From UMGS1251 sp036666555 (GTDB lineage Bacteria; Bacillota; Clostridia; Lachnospirales; Lachnospiraceae): 64,000 nt of DNA. Both the position numbers and the translations under genes were made by a program. Location: contig JAVWVS010000002.1 in the NCBI GenBank assembly GCA_036666555.1, positions 96,549 to 160,548 on the forward strand, written 5' to 3'. This document shows positions 33,710 to 42,401 of the stretch, piece after piece. How positions within the stretch are numbered: the first letter of the stretch is position 1; every line of letters begins with the position of its first letter. The notes under the pieces were generated by a model that saw nothing but the letters and a program-made list of their open reading frames with translations, was not told the DNA's origin and did not search any database.

Positions 33710-34430
33710 GTTGATTTTTCTCCATTTCCTCAAATATTAAATCTGAATATTGTTCATTGACAAAAGAAATATTTCTACGGCTAATTGGTATTTTTTCGCC
33801 ATTATTCATGACGATACTGTGATTCACAATTTCCTTTGCATTAAATAAATTTACAATAATTCCACGATCACATCGTATGAAATAACGATATTGGGACAAT
33901 CTTTTCTCCATCTCTTTAAATGCCATTCGTGTAGAATGCACTCCTCCTTTCGTATGGATTCGCACATAATTGGCATCATTTTCCACATACAAAAGATCAC
34001 ATAGTTTGATTTTATACCACTTTCTTCCATCTTTCACAAGAATGCTAAGTGGCTCTTCCAAAATCGTCTTTGAGATTTCCTGTAATAATTCTTCTATTTT
34101 TTCATACGTATATGGCTTTACAATATAATCAAAGGCTTTTACTTCATACCCTTCCAGTGCATAGGTGGGTGTGGTTGTACAAAAGACAATGAATCCACTA
34201 TATTCTCTTTCTCGCAACTTTTTAGCTATCTCCATCCCATTTTCTTTTCCCATATAAATATCTAAAAAGACCACATCTAACGTAGATAACTCTTCATCCT
34301 CCAAAAAGTTTTCACCCAAAGAATGTTCGAAAATCTGTATTTCCAAATGTTGTGTATGTGATACTTTTTTAATATAGGAAATCAAACCATTTCTGTCTTC
34401 CCCACAATCATCTACTACCGCAATCTTCAT
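33702..34430 (-). CDS. LytTR-family response regulator
   Basis: 242 residues from ATG 34430; a TTG at 34436 is the other in-frame option. Receiver domain with acidic pocket VVDDCGED and phospho-acceptor in VVFLDIYMGKENG, and the conserved Lys in FDYIVKPY. From about residue 135 a LytTR DNA-binding domain (YVRIHTKGGVHSTRMAFKEMEKRL, YFIRCDRGIIVNL, GEKIPISRRN). AgrA-like regulators control surface and secretion genes; the target promoters cannot be told from this sequence. Confidence 0.92.
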   Translation of the reverse strand: MKIAVVDDCGEDRNGLISYIKKVSHTQHLEIQIFEHSLGENFLEDEELSTLDVVFLDIYMGKENGMEIAKKLREREYSGFIVFCTTTPTYALEGYEVKAFDYIVKPYTYEKIEELLQEISKTILEEPLSILVKDGRKWYKIKLCDLLYVENDANYVRIHTKGGVHSTRMAFKEMEKRLSQYRYFIRCDRGIIVNLFNAKEIVNHSIVMNNGEKIPISRRNISFVNEQYSDLIFEEMEKNQHV

Positions 34431-34551
34431 CCTCAAGGTCCTTTCTCATTTCAAATGATTTTTGTCACTCTTTTAACATTGTATAATAATCGTGTCGAAT
34501 TTACAAGGAAAAGGACATCTGATAGCCGAGATGAACTGATTTACAAAATAA

Positions 34552-34580
34552 TTGTAATTCCTATTCAAAAATGTTATGCT
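34552..34580 (+). promoter_or_regulatory. promoter of the ABC-F gene
   Basis: TTGTAA (34552-34557), 17 bp, TATGCT (34575-34580). Transcription should start near 34587, five bases before the leader hairpin. Confidence 0.75.
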
Positions 34581-34591
34581 GTTATTACTTT

Positions 34592-34620
34592 AAAAAGAGC
34601 TGATAGATAGGCTCTTTTTT
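34592..34620 (+). terminator. leader hairpin/attenuator before the ABC-F gene
   Basis: AAAAAGAGC (34592-34600), ten-base loop, GCTCTTTTTT (34611-34620). It has the form of an intrinsic terminator and lies between the promoter and the start codon, so some control by transcription attenuation is likely. The leader before it is too short for a coding leader peptide. Confidence 0.65.
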
Positions 34621-34637
34621 AACGATAGAAAGGTAAT

Positions 34638-36365
34638 ATGATGATAAAAATTGATGACTTATCCTACTCTTTTCCACAAAAGGATCTCTACCATAAAATT
34701 TCATTTACACTAGAAGATGGGCAACATTGTGCATTGATTGGTACCAGTGGAAATGGCAAAAGCACGCTGATTGATTTGATGATGCATCCCGAGAAATATC
34801 TATTTGACGGAAATCTAGATATGACACCCAATTGCCGAATTGGCTACGTGAGTCAATTTTCCCAAAAAGATACTACGAAAGAGATGACGGTATTTGATTA
34901 TATTGCTGAAGACTTCATTACATTGCAAAATGAATTAACACTTCTTTGTACGGAAATGGAAACAGCTTTGGATGTGGATGCTCTATTAGAAAAATACCAG
35001 CAAACTTTTGATGTGTTTCATGCCATGGATGGTGACCACTTCGAAAGTAATATTCACAAGAAACTGAACTTAGCCAATTTAAACAGCCATGAATATCGAA
35101 AGGTATCCGAACTAAGTGGCGGCGAATGGAAATTGGTGCAAATCATTAAGGAAATGCTCACCAGTCCTCATTTACTGATTATGGACGAACCCGACTCCTA
35201 TTTGGACTTTGAAAATATAAATGCTCTCAAAAATTTGATTCTTTCACATAAAGAAACATTGCTCATAATTACGCACAACCGCTATTTGTTGAATCATTGT
35301 TTTGATAAAATTTTGCACTTGGAAAATAAAGAGTTGCAGGAATTTGACGGAAACTTTACCGATTATAATTTGGCACTATTGGAAAAGAAAATAGAATTGC
35401 AGGAACTTGCCAACGCTGACACCTTAGAGATTGAACGAAATAATGTTCTAATTCAGCAGCTAAGATCTAATGCCACGCGTATTTATGATGTTTCCAAAGG
35501 AAAGACACTCCATGCCCGTGTGAAGATGCAGGAACGATTAGAGGCACGCAGAATCAAATCACCTTTTGTAGATATCAAGCAACCGGATATCCATTTCGCA
35601 ATAGGAAATGTTCCGGAAGAGATCATTGCATTAGAAGTAAAGGACTATTGCGTTTCCTTTGAAGAAGAACTTCTTGAAAATGTTCATTTTGCTATCAAAT
35701 CTACGGATAAAGTTGCACTTGTTGGACCGAATGGCACCGGAAAAACCACTTTGCTTCGTGAATTATTTGAAAACGGCCATGATTCTATTTGGATTCATCC
35801 GGACATGAAGGTTGCTTATTTGTCCCAGCTTCCAGGAGAAACACTCCATGAATCCAGCACTATCTTAGATGAATTTCTGGCATCCGGTTTTCAGACGAAC
35901 CAAGAAGTTCTCTCCTATCTTTCAGGCTATGGCTTTGAAGAAGAAACTCTCCAGCAAAAAATTGGCTCCTTATCCGGTGGAGAAAAGAGCCTGCTTCAAT
36001 TAGCCAAAATTGCCACAAGCAAAGCGAATTTACTGCTTCTCGATGAACCTGCCAGTCATTTGGATACTTATTCACAACTGGCTCTGGAAGATGCCATGAC
36101 AGAATATCCGGGGGCTATCCTTATGATTTCTCATGATTTCTATTCTATTGTAAACTCCACTGACTTCATTTTGCTTATTGAAAACAAAAGTATCCGAAAA
36201 ATCAGCACGAGAAAATTCAGAAAAATTATTTATGACCACTATTTTGACTGTGACTATCTGGAAATGGAACAAAAGAAAAAAATAACGGAAACTAAAATTG
36301 CCCGTGCATTAAGTGATACTGATTTTGAACTTGCAAAAACTCTGCTGAAAAAGTTGAAGCTGTAG
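34638..36365 (+). CDS. ABC-F family ATPase
   Basis: 575 residues, two ABC domains and no membrane segments. First domain: Walker A GTSGNGKST (35-43), signature LSGGEWKLV, Walker B LLIMDEPDSYLD. A charged linker at about 245-295 is the ABC-F inter-domain helix pair. Second domain: GPNGTGKTT (about 367-375), LSGGEKSLLQLAK, LLLLDEPASHLD. ABC-F proteins act on the ribosome; some protect it from antibiotics and these are often controlled by attenuators, as suspected here. I cannot assign it to a specific resistance class. Start could be the first or second of the ATG pair. Confidence 0.9.
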   Translation: MMIKIDDLSYSFPQKDLYHKISFTLEDGQHCALIGTSGNGKSTLIDLMMHPEKYLFDGNLDMTPNCRIGYVSQFSQKDTTKEMTVFDYIAEDFITLQNELTLLCTEMETALDVDALLEKYQQTFDVFHAMDGDHFESNIHKKLNLANLNSHEYRKVSELSGGEWKLVQIIKEMLTSPHLLIMDEPDSYLDFENINALKNLILSHKETLLIITHNRYLLNHCFDKILHLENKELQEFDGNFTDYNLALLEKKIELQELANADTLEIERNNVLIQQLRSNATRIYDVSKGKTLHARVKMQERLEARRIKSPFVDIKQPDIHFAIGNVPEEIIALEVKDYCVSFEEELLENVHFAIKSTDKVALVGPNGTGKTTLLRELFENGHDSIWIHPDMKVAYLSQLPGETLHESSTILDEFLASGFQTNQEVLSYLSGYGFEEETLQQKIGSLSGGEKSLLQLAKIATSKANLLLLDEPASHLDTYSQLALEDAMTEYPGAILMISHDFYSIVNSTDFILLIENKSIRKISTRKFRKIIYDHYFDCDYLEMEQKKKITETKIARALSDTDFELAKTLLKKLKL

Positions 36366-36374
36366 TCTGCAACA

Positions 36375-36396
36375 ACTACAATGTGTAGTGGTTTTA
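36375..36396 (+). terminator. terminator of the ABC-F gene
   Basis: Short hairpin ACTACA-ATG-TGTAGT (36375-36389) followed by GGTTTTA, directly against the degenerate end of the CRISPR array. Confidence 0.6.
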
Positions 36397-39367
36397 GTCA
36401 CTCACCGACATAAGGTGAGACCAAGCCTGATTTCAAGAATCTACCTGGCTCCATCGTTTCAATCCACGCACCTATGTAAGGTGCGACAAGATAGGTGGCG
36501 TAAAATCCTTGTGCTGTACCGTTTCAATCCACGCACCTATGTAAGGTGCGACAGGGATGGAAAGCAATACGATTGATATCATTAGCGTTTCAATCCACGC
36601 ACCTATGTAAGGTGCGACAAAACATTCCAAAAGATTTAAAAGTGCAAAAAGAGGTTTCAATCCTCGCACCTATGTAAGGTGCGACGGCAAAGCTTGACCT
36701 TCGGGATCCGAACAAGCTGGTTTCAATCCACGCACCTATGTAAGGTGCGACGGGGATAAGCCGAGTGATCGCTCTTTATGCAAAGTTTCAATCCACGCAC
36801 CTATGTAAGGTGCGACATCAACTTTTTTTAACTTAAATACCGCTGCTTTCTGTTTCAATCCACGCACCTATGTAAGGTGCGACGGTTTATCACCGAATGA
36901 GTGTAGACCAAGAGGGTGTTTCAATCCACGCACCTATGTAAGGTGCGACGATATTAGATGTCCCTGAGTACTTAGCGTTTTGGGTTTCAATCCACGCACC
37001 TATGTAAGGTGCGACGAATACCGTAACTATACGGAAATTTAGCACAGAAAGTTTCAATCCACGCACCTATGTAAGGTGCGACTGAGCTGCCATAAAAACA
37101 TACCAGCCACCAAACCGGTTTCAATCCACGCACCTATGTAAGGTGCGACAAAACATCCAACCGGAGTTGACGGAATCGTCGTGTTACATACACCGAACGA
37201 TGGAATGTTCGACCACCAAACGATTAGGGNNNNNNNNNNCCCACAAAAACATACCACCCAACAAACCGGATTCCCTCCACGCACCCAAGTAAGGTGCGAA
37301 CACGAAAAATTCACCATTATACCGCTGCTTTCTGTTTCAATCCACGCACCTATGTAAGGTGCGACGGCAATCGATGTGAGAATCAAAGAAATCAAAGAAG
37401 TTTCAATCCACGCACCTATGTAAGGTGCGACAATTTATTCGAACAGTAAAATCGGAATATAAAAGTTTCAATCCACGCACCTATGTAAGGTGCGACGAGA
37501 TTGAAAGATCGTAAAAAAGCTATCAAAGAGTTTCAATCCACGCACCTATGTAAGGTGCGACAAATATTCGATACGGTCTTAAAGGAATCAAAGGTTTCAA
37601 TCCACGCACCTATGTAAGGTGCGACGACAATCGGTTTAAGCAAGTATTCGAAAGCATAGAGGTTTCAATCCACGCACCTATGTAAGGTGCGACTAAAATT
37701 TTTAATATTTCGGACATGTCACATTCGTTTCAATCCACGCACCTATGTAAGGTGCGACGATAACAATCATAGGCTATGACTACGAAAAGAAAGTTTCAAT
37801 CCACGCACCTATGTAAGGTGCGACACTACCGATTATGAGATTGATTACTTGGCTATGGGTTTCAATCCACGCACCTATGTAAGGTGCGACAGTGAAAGAG
37901 GGCAGTATATTACTTGTCATCGATGTTTCAATCCACGCACCTATGTAAGGTGCGACTAGTAAGTATGATGATATTTTACACAAGGACTGGGTTTCAATCC
38001 ACGCACCTATGTAAGGTGCGACGAAGAAAGAATTAACTAAAAAGGAACAAAAAATAGTTTCAATCCACGCACCTATGTAAGGTGCGACGCTGTTAGTGTA
38101 TATTCTGATTTGTATGGGATTGGTGTTTCAATCCACGCACCTATGTAAGGTGCGACAGGGACACCGCAACAGTGGAACCGGCAAGAATGGTTTCAATCCA
38201 CGCACCTATGTAAGGTGCGACAGCGTTCCGACAAGGTATTTATCCGTATCTACTTGTTTCAATCCACGCACCTATGTAAGGTGCGACTGAAACTACGAAA
38301 CGGTATGAGCACTTTGCTCATGTTTCAATCCACGCACCTATGTAAGGTGCGACACTATGGTTATTACGTTTGGTGTTGCGATTTTTAAGTTTCAATCCAC
38401 GCACCTATGTAAGGTGCGACAGTGGTCGAATCATCAGTATATCAAGGACATTAAGTTTCAATCCACGCACCTATGTAAGGTGCGACCTATGTAAGGTGCG
38501 ACTGTATTGTTTGGCTATATCTTCAATCTTCCCAATGTTTCAATCCACGCACCTATGTAAGGTGCGACTATGCTCCAAGCTCTCCGTAATGCCATGGAAA
38601 ATTTGTTTCAATCCACGCACCTATGTAAGGTGCGACTCGGACTATCTTGCACAGACAGTTTTGCAGAAGATGTTTCAATCCACGCACCTATGTAAGGTGC
38701 GACCGAAAGGGGAGCACAGCAGTGAGTGGTAGTCACGTGTTTCAATCCACGCACCTATGTAAGGTGCGACGATGCAATGGCCATGTTGCGGTATTCCATT
38801 GAGCAGGTTTCAATCCACGCACCTATGTAAGGTGCGACAGGTACTTACCGTGGGGAGAATACGTAGCCAGGTTTCAATCCACGCACCTATGTAAGGTGCG
38901 ACGAGGGTATCATGGTAGAAATTTACATATATAAATTGGTTTCAATCCACGCACCTATGTAAGGTGCGACGATGCCCCCAGGTGACCCCGATGGTCCAGA
39001 GGATGTTTCAATCCACGCACCTATGTAAGGTGCGACGCAGAGCGCTTAACGGAAAGCACTTTGATGTCAAGTTTCAATCCACGCACCTATGTAAGGTGCG
39101 ACACGATATACTTATATTCTGGTACACCGGGTTCTGGGTTTCAATCCACGCACCTATGTAAGGTGCGACGCTGACAAGCTGACACCGAAAATTAATCTTG
39201 TCATGTTTCAATCCACGCACCTATGTAAGGTGCGACGAAAAACGCTGATAGTATAAATCCGATACGCTCTGTTTCAATCCACGCACCTATGTAAGGTGCG
39301 ACGCCAGACCCGAAACCAGACCCCAAGCCAGATATGTTTCAATCCACGCACCTATGTAAGGTGCGAC
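36391..39367 (-). CRISPR. type I-C CRISPR array, about 42 intact 32-nt repeats
   Basis: The repeat on the plus strand runs GTTTCAATCC...GGTGCGAC (32 nt, with a CGCACC/GGTGCG hairpin). The first intact copy is at 36456 and the last at 39336-39367; spacers are 33-36 nt. Read on the minus strand the repeat ends in ATTGAAAC, the standard I-C 3' handle, so crRNA is made leftward. The leader is at 39368 onward beside cas2, and the newest spacers are at the right. The left end is a degenerate repeat (36391-36421). One repeat carries a substitution (36654), one a 16-nt partial duplication (38487-38502), and the part 37150-37333 around a run of N is corrupted. Confidence 0.98.
37230..37239. other. assembly gap (10 N) inside the CRISPR array
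   Basis: Ten N. The flanks contain broken copies of nearby repeats and spacers (see findings), so the true length of the array is unknown here. Confidence 0.97.
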
Positions 39368-39561
39368 AGCAAAATAGCACAATTTTCATAAAAGTATTTG
39401 TAGATTTTCACCAAATATATCATAATTTAAATTGTTCTATCTTGCGACTATACAGTTTTGTAGTTTTCTAGGATGGATTCAACAAAATTTTTAACCCCTT
39501 TTCTATATTTAAAAGTGCGAAAGCTCCACCCTTTTATGTTCACTTACAGTTCGCACCCTTT
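39368..39561 (-). promoter_or_regulatory. CRISPR leader
   Basis: About 190 bp of AT-rich DNA without a gene between cas2 and the first (newest) repeat. It should contain the array promoter and the integration signal. A GTGCGA/TCGCAC inverted repeat (39515-39520, 39551-39556) lies at the cas2 end and may end the cas transcript. Confidence 0.75.
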
Positions 39562-39852
39562 TCAGAACATTAGTATTTCTTCTACATTAATGCTTTCCTT
39601 TACGCCGAAATGTTCGATTTTACTTTTGTAATTTTTTCCCAAAAAATAAAATCGCAAACTGTCTTTTTGGGGATCAATCAATTTTACCAGTTGATTTTGT
39701 ACCTCTTTAAATTTTGCAGCATCAATCACACATTCAAATACTGAATTTTGTACACGCTGCCCATAATTAACACATTGTTTTGCTACTTTCCTTAATCGTG
39801 TTTTTCCGCCTTCACTTTCTGTACTTACGTCGTAAGTTATAAGAACCATCAT
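39562..39852 (-). CDS. cas2: Cas2, CRISPR adaptation nuclease-like subunit
   Basis: 96 residues, ferredoxin-like fold. VLITYDVST near the N-terminus carries the conserved first-strand Asp, followed by TRLRKVAKQCVNYGQRVQNSVFEC, which fits the subtype I-C Cas2 family. It forms the Cas1-Cas2 integration complex that inserts new spacers at the leader end. Last gene of the cas operon, ten bases after cas1. Confidence 0.96.
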   Translation of the reverse strand: MMVLITYDVSTESEGGKTRLRKVAKQCVNYGQRVQNSVFECVIDAAKFKEVQNQLVKLIDPQKDSLRFYFLGKNYKSKIEHFGVKESINVEEILMF

Positions 39853-39862
39853 GCTTGATTAC

Positions 39863-40894
39863 CTACTTCCATAAAAATGGTGGATATTCGTCCATATCCT
39901 CTCTTAAATACCTAGCCAAAAGCATCGCCTGCACATGTGGTAACATTCCCCACTCTACTTTTTCCTTTAAAAATGGGTGTGTAATTATTGTCCTTTTTTT
40001 ATTCTGCCATTCGCTTAAAATGATTTTTCTCGTATGATCATCCATAACAACAGCACCATTTTCTTTTTTATTAAATCCTTTTGGCGATATTTGGCCACGA
40101 TTTACTAACGTTAATGCCAATCGATCTACAAAAACGCTTCGAAATTCTTCCATTAAATCCAATGCTAACGAAGTCCTGCCTGGTCGATCTTGATGCATAA
40201 AACCAACATAGGCATCCAATCCGACTCCTTCCAGTGCAGCGGCACAATCATGAGCCAACAAAACATATAAAAATGACAAAATTGAATTCATAGAATCAAG
40301 TGGCGGTCTCTTGCTTCTTCTCGGAAAATTGAAATCACTTTTTTGATTGATAATTAATTCATCAAACACCCCAAAATAAACCCGTGCCGCTTCTCCTTCG
40401 ATTCCTCTTAATTGCTCTAAACCGTCTACCGATGCAAGCATTTTTATTGCATCCAACATGTGCTCTCTGGCCCTTGCTAATTTTTCGACATTTACACGTT
40501 CTGAATGATCTCGCAGCGTTCGGTCGATTACACTCCTAGAATTATATAGTTTTCCGACAATTATATTTTTGGAAATTTTCAAACATTCTTTTTCGTCATC
40601 TGCACATCTAAATTGTATTCTTCTCAAAAGAACATTGCCATGTATTTCACCTACCACTCTAGAAAGAAATTTTCCACTAGACGTCATAAAACACAAATCA
40701 ATATTATGTTCTGCACAAGCTCCCATCAGCGCAGGACTAGCCCCTTGGTATCCAAATGTTATAATACTCTGAATGTTATGTAATGGTAACCTTCCCACTT
40801 CCACCTTATCTTTTAGAATGACAATATTTTCACCATTTAGAGATAAATAATTCTCGGGTGTAGTAATGTACAATGTATTAAGGAGTTTTTTCAT
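39863..40894 (-). CDS. cas1: Cas1, CRISPR integrase
   Basis: 343 residues, normal for I-C. The metal-binding triad is visible: Glu in IEGEAARVYFG, His in YVGFMHQDRPGR and the acidic ALDLMEEFRS. N-terminal beta domain (LYITTPENYLSLNGENIVI) forms the dimer. Together with Cas2 and Cas4 it captures PAM-bearing fragments and integrates them next to the leader. Its start overlaps the end of cas4 by 17 bases. Confidence 0.97.
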   Translation of the reverse strand: MKKLLNTLYITTPENYLSLNGENIVILKDKVEVGRLPLHNIQSIITFGYQGASPALMGACAEHNIDLCFMTSSGKFLSRVVGEIHGNVLLRRIQFRCADDEKECLKISKNIIVGKLYNSRSVIDRTLRDHSERVNVEKLARAREHMLDAIKMLASVDGLEQLRGIEGEAARVYFGVFDELIINQKSDFNFPRRSKRPPLDSMNSILSFLYVLLAHDCAAALEGVGLDAYVGFMHQDRPGRTSLALDLMEEFRSVFVDRLALTLVNRGQISPKGFNKKENGAVVMDDHTRKIILSEWQNKKRTIITHPFLKEKVEWGMLPHVQAMLLARYLREDMDEYPPFLWK

Positions 40895-41534
40895 TAGAAA
40901 TTCCCTCTATACTTTCTTGCAGATATTTTTTTGCAGATAATGTACTGCATAACTTTGGCATACAACTATCTTTTAGTGAACAAGCATTACAACTTTTGGA
41001 TGCCTTCACCTTTGGTGTATACTTCTTATCATAGTATTCATGCATTTCTCTTGTATATTCCCTAGCCTTTTCATACAACTGCATAGTGAAATCAATTTGC
41101 ATTCGATGTCGTGTTTCTCCATAATAGAGAAACCCATGGGGAATTGGCTGAATCATCATCTCTTCTAGGCAAACAGCCTGCAATACAAGCTGCATCACAT
41201 CTGCATCACTTTCTTTCGGATGTCCCCTTTTATACTCGATTGGTACTACACCATCCTCCATAATTTCTACTACATCACATACACCGTAAATACCTAGCTC
41301 TCTCGAATGCACTGCCATTCCTCTAACTGTCTTTACCCCACTCCTAGACTCAGCAAAGTCATCATGTGCACGCTCATGCATAATTGCTCCTTCTACCGTC
41401 CGCAGGTTTTCTTCCCACAGTTGTTCAATATGAATAAGCGCCCATTGACGTTTACAGAAAATAAAATGCTGAATCCCTGATAATAGCAGAAATTCCTCTT
41501 CCTCATATTCTTTTATCATATCATTCTGATACAA
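40878..41534 (-). CDS. cas4: Cas4, RecB-like nuclease for spacer processing
   Basis: 218 residues. RecB-family motifs: His in GAIMHERAHD, Asp in GVCDVVEI, and PIEYKRG (motif with Glu and Lys). Four cysteines near the C-terminus (CNACSLKDSCMPKLC) plus an N-terminal one bind an Fe-S cluster. In type I-C systems Cas4 selects and trims prespacers at the PAM. It overlaps both neighbours (19 bases with cas7, 17 with cas1), showing translational coupling. Confidence 0.96.
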   Translation of the reverse strand: MYQNDMIKEYEEEEFLLLSGIQHFIFCKRQWALIHIEQLWEENLRTVEGAIMHERAHDDFAESRSGVKTVRGMAVHSRELGIYGVCDVVEIMEDGVVPIEYKRGHPKESDADVMQLVLQAVCLEEMMIQPIPHGFLYYGETRHRMQIDFTMQLYEKAREYTREMHEYYDKKYTPKVKASKSCNACSLKDSCMPKLCSTLSAKKYLQESIEGISNEKTP

Positions 41535-42397
41535 GTCACACCATTTGGCATATCTGTTGTGTCCACAGTAGCCTCATAATCCTCATAACATCTTGCAGGA
41601 TTTCTCTGATTTTTTCTTTTCACCTGAATCCTGTCAAACAATTGATAAGACGGCGCATTTCCAAGCTCGTCTGCATGTTTAAACACAATCAGTTCTCGCA
41701 CTGCCATTTTTCCTCTGGCTGCTGAGTGGTCATGCTCAAACATATTAATAATAGCTTCCCATAATAGTATTAAATCCTCTTCTGAAAAGCCTGTCACTTT
41801 TCTTGCTAAATTTGCAGACACATACCCTTCTGCTCGATACAAAGCATACGGAACAATATATTTTCTTCCCATTTCTGTTTCTTTTTTCTTTGCATCCTCC
41901 TCCGTGGTAATTGCAATCCTTGTAATTCCAATTTCTTGTGTAACAATCGGATCAATACTACGTGCAAATCCGAGTTGTACTGGTCCTCTTACCTGTCCAC
42001 AATTTAGTTTTGCCTTTACAAATGTCGTCATAACTGCTCCAAAAGTACGAATATCAAAAAAGTTTTTACACATAAACGCACAAATCTGATTGTCAATTTC
42101 TCCCTTGCCTGCATTTGCTTTTGACTCTTCAATACCTAACGCTTTATAGGCAGACTTATCACTAGTCTGCAATGGCACCCCATCTTTAATATAAATATTA
42201 TATCCTTCTGCATCCTCTTTCACTGTTTCAACATAATTTCTGATTTTCCTTTTCACACACACATCTGTAACAATACCATAACCTGTTTCTGCGTCAATTC
42301 TCGGCATATTTCCCGAATCAGGATCTCCATTAGGATTACCATTTTCCACATCAAATAAAATTATAAATTCATACCTGTTTTTAATCACTTCGCTCAT
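41516..42397 (-). CDS. cas7: Cas7c (Csd2), Cascade backbone subunit
   Basis: 293 residues. FIILFDVENGNPNGDPDSGNMPRID is the family signature of Csd2, broken here into DVENGNPNGDPD and NMPRID. Also DIRTFGAVM, VRGPVQLGFARSIDPI and the C-terminal HDHSAARGKMAVREL. Several copies wrap the crRNA in the I-C Cascade complex. Five bases after cas8c. Confidence 0.97.
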   Translation of the reverse strand: MSEVIKNRYEFIILFDVENGNPNGDPDSGNMPRIDAETGYGIVTDVCVKRKIRNYVETVKEDAEGYNIYIKDGVPLQTSDKSAYKALGIEESKANAGKGEIDNQICAFMCKNFFDIRTFGAVMTTFVKAKLNCGQVRGPVQLGFARSIDPIVTQEIGITRIAITTEEDAKKKETEMGRKYIVPYALYRAEGYVSANLARKVTGFSEEDLILLWEAIINMFEHDHSAARGKMAVRELIVFKHADELGNAPSYQLFDRIQVKRKNQRNPARCYEDYEATVDTTDMPNGVTCIRMI

Positions 42398-42401
42398 TGT
42401 T

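Noticed and set aside
36388..39161. Several open frames with NPRTYVRCD or VAPYIGAWIET repeats
   Set aside because: They are translations of the CRISPR repeats.
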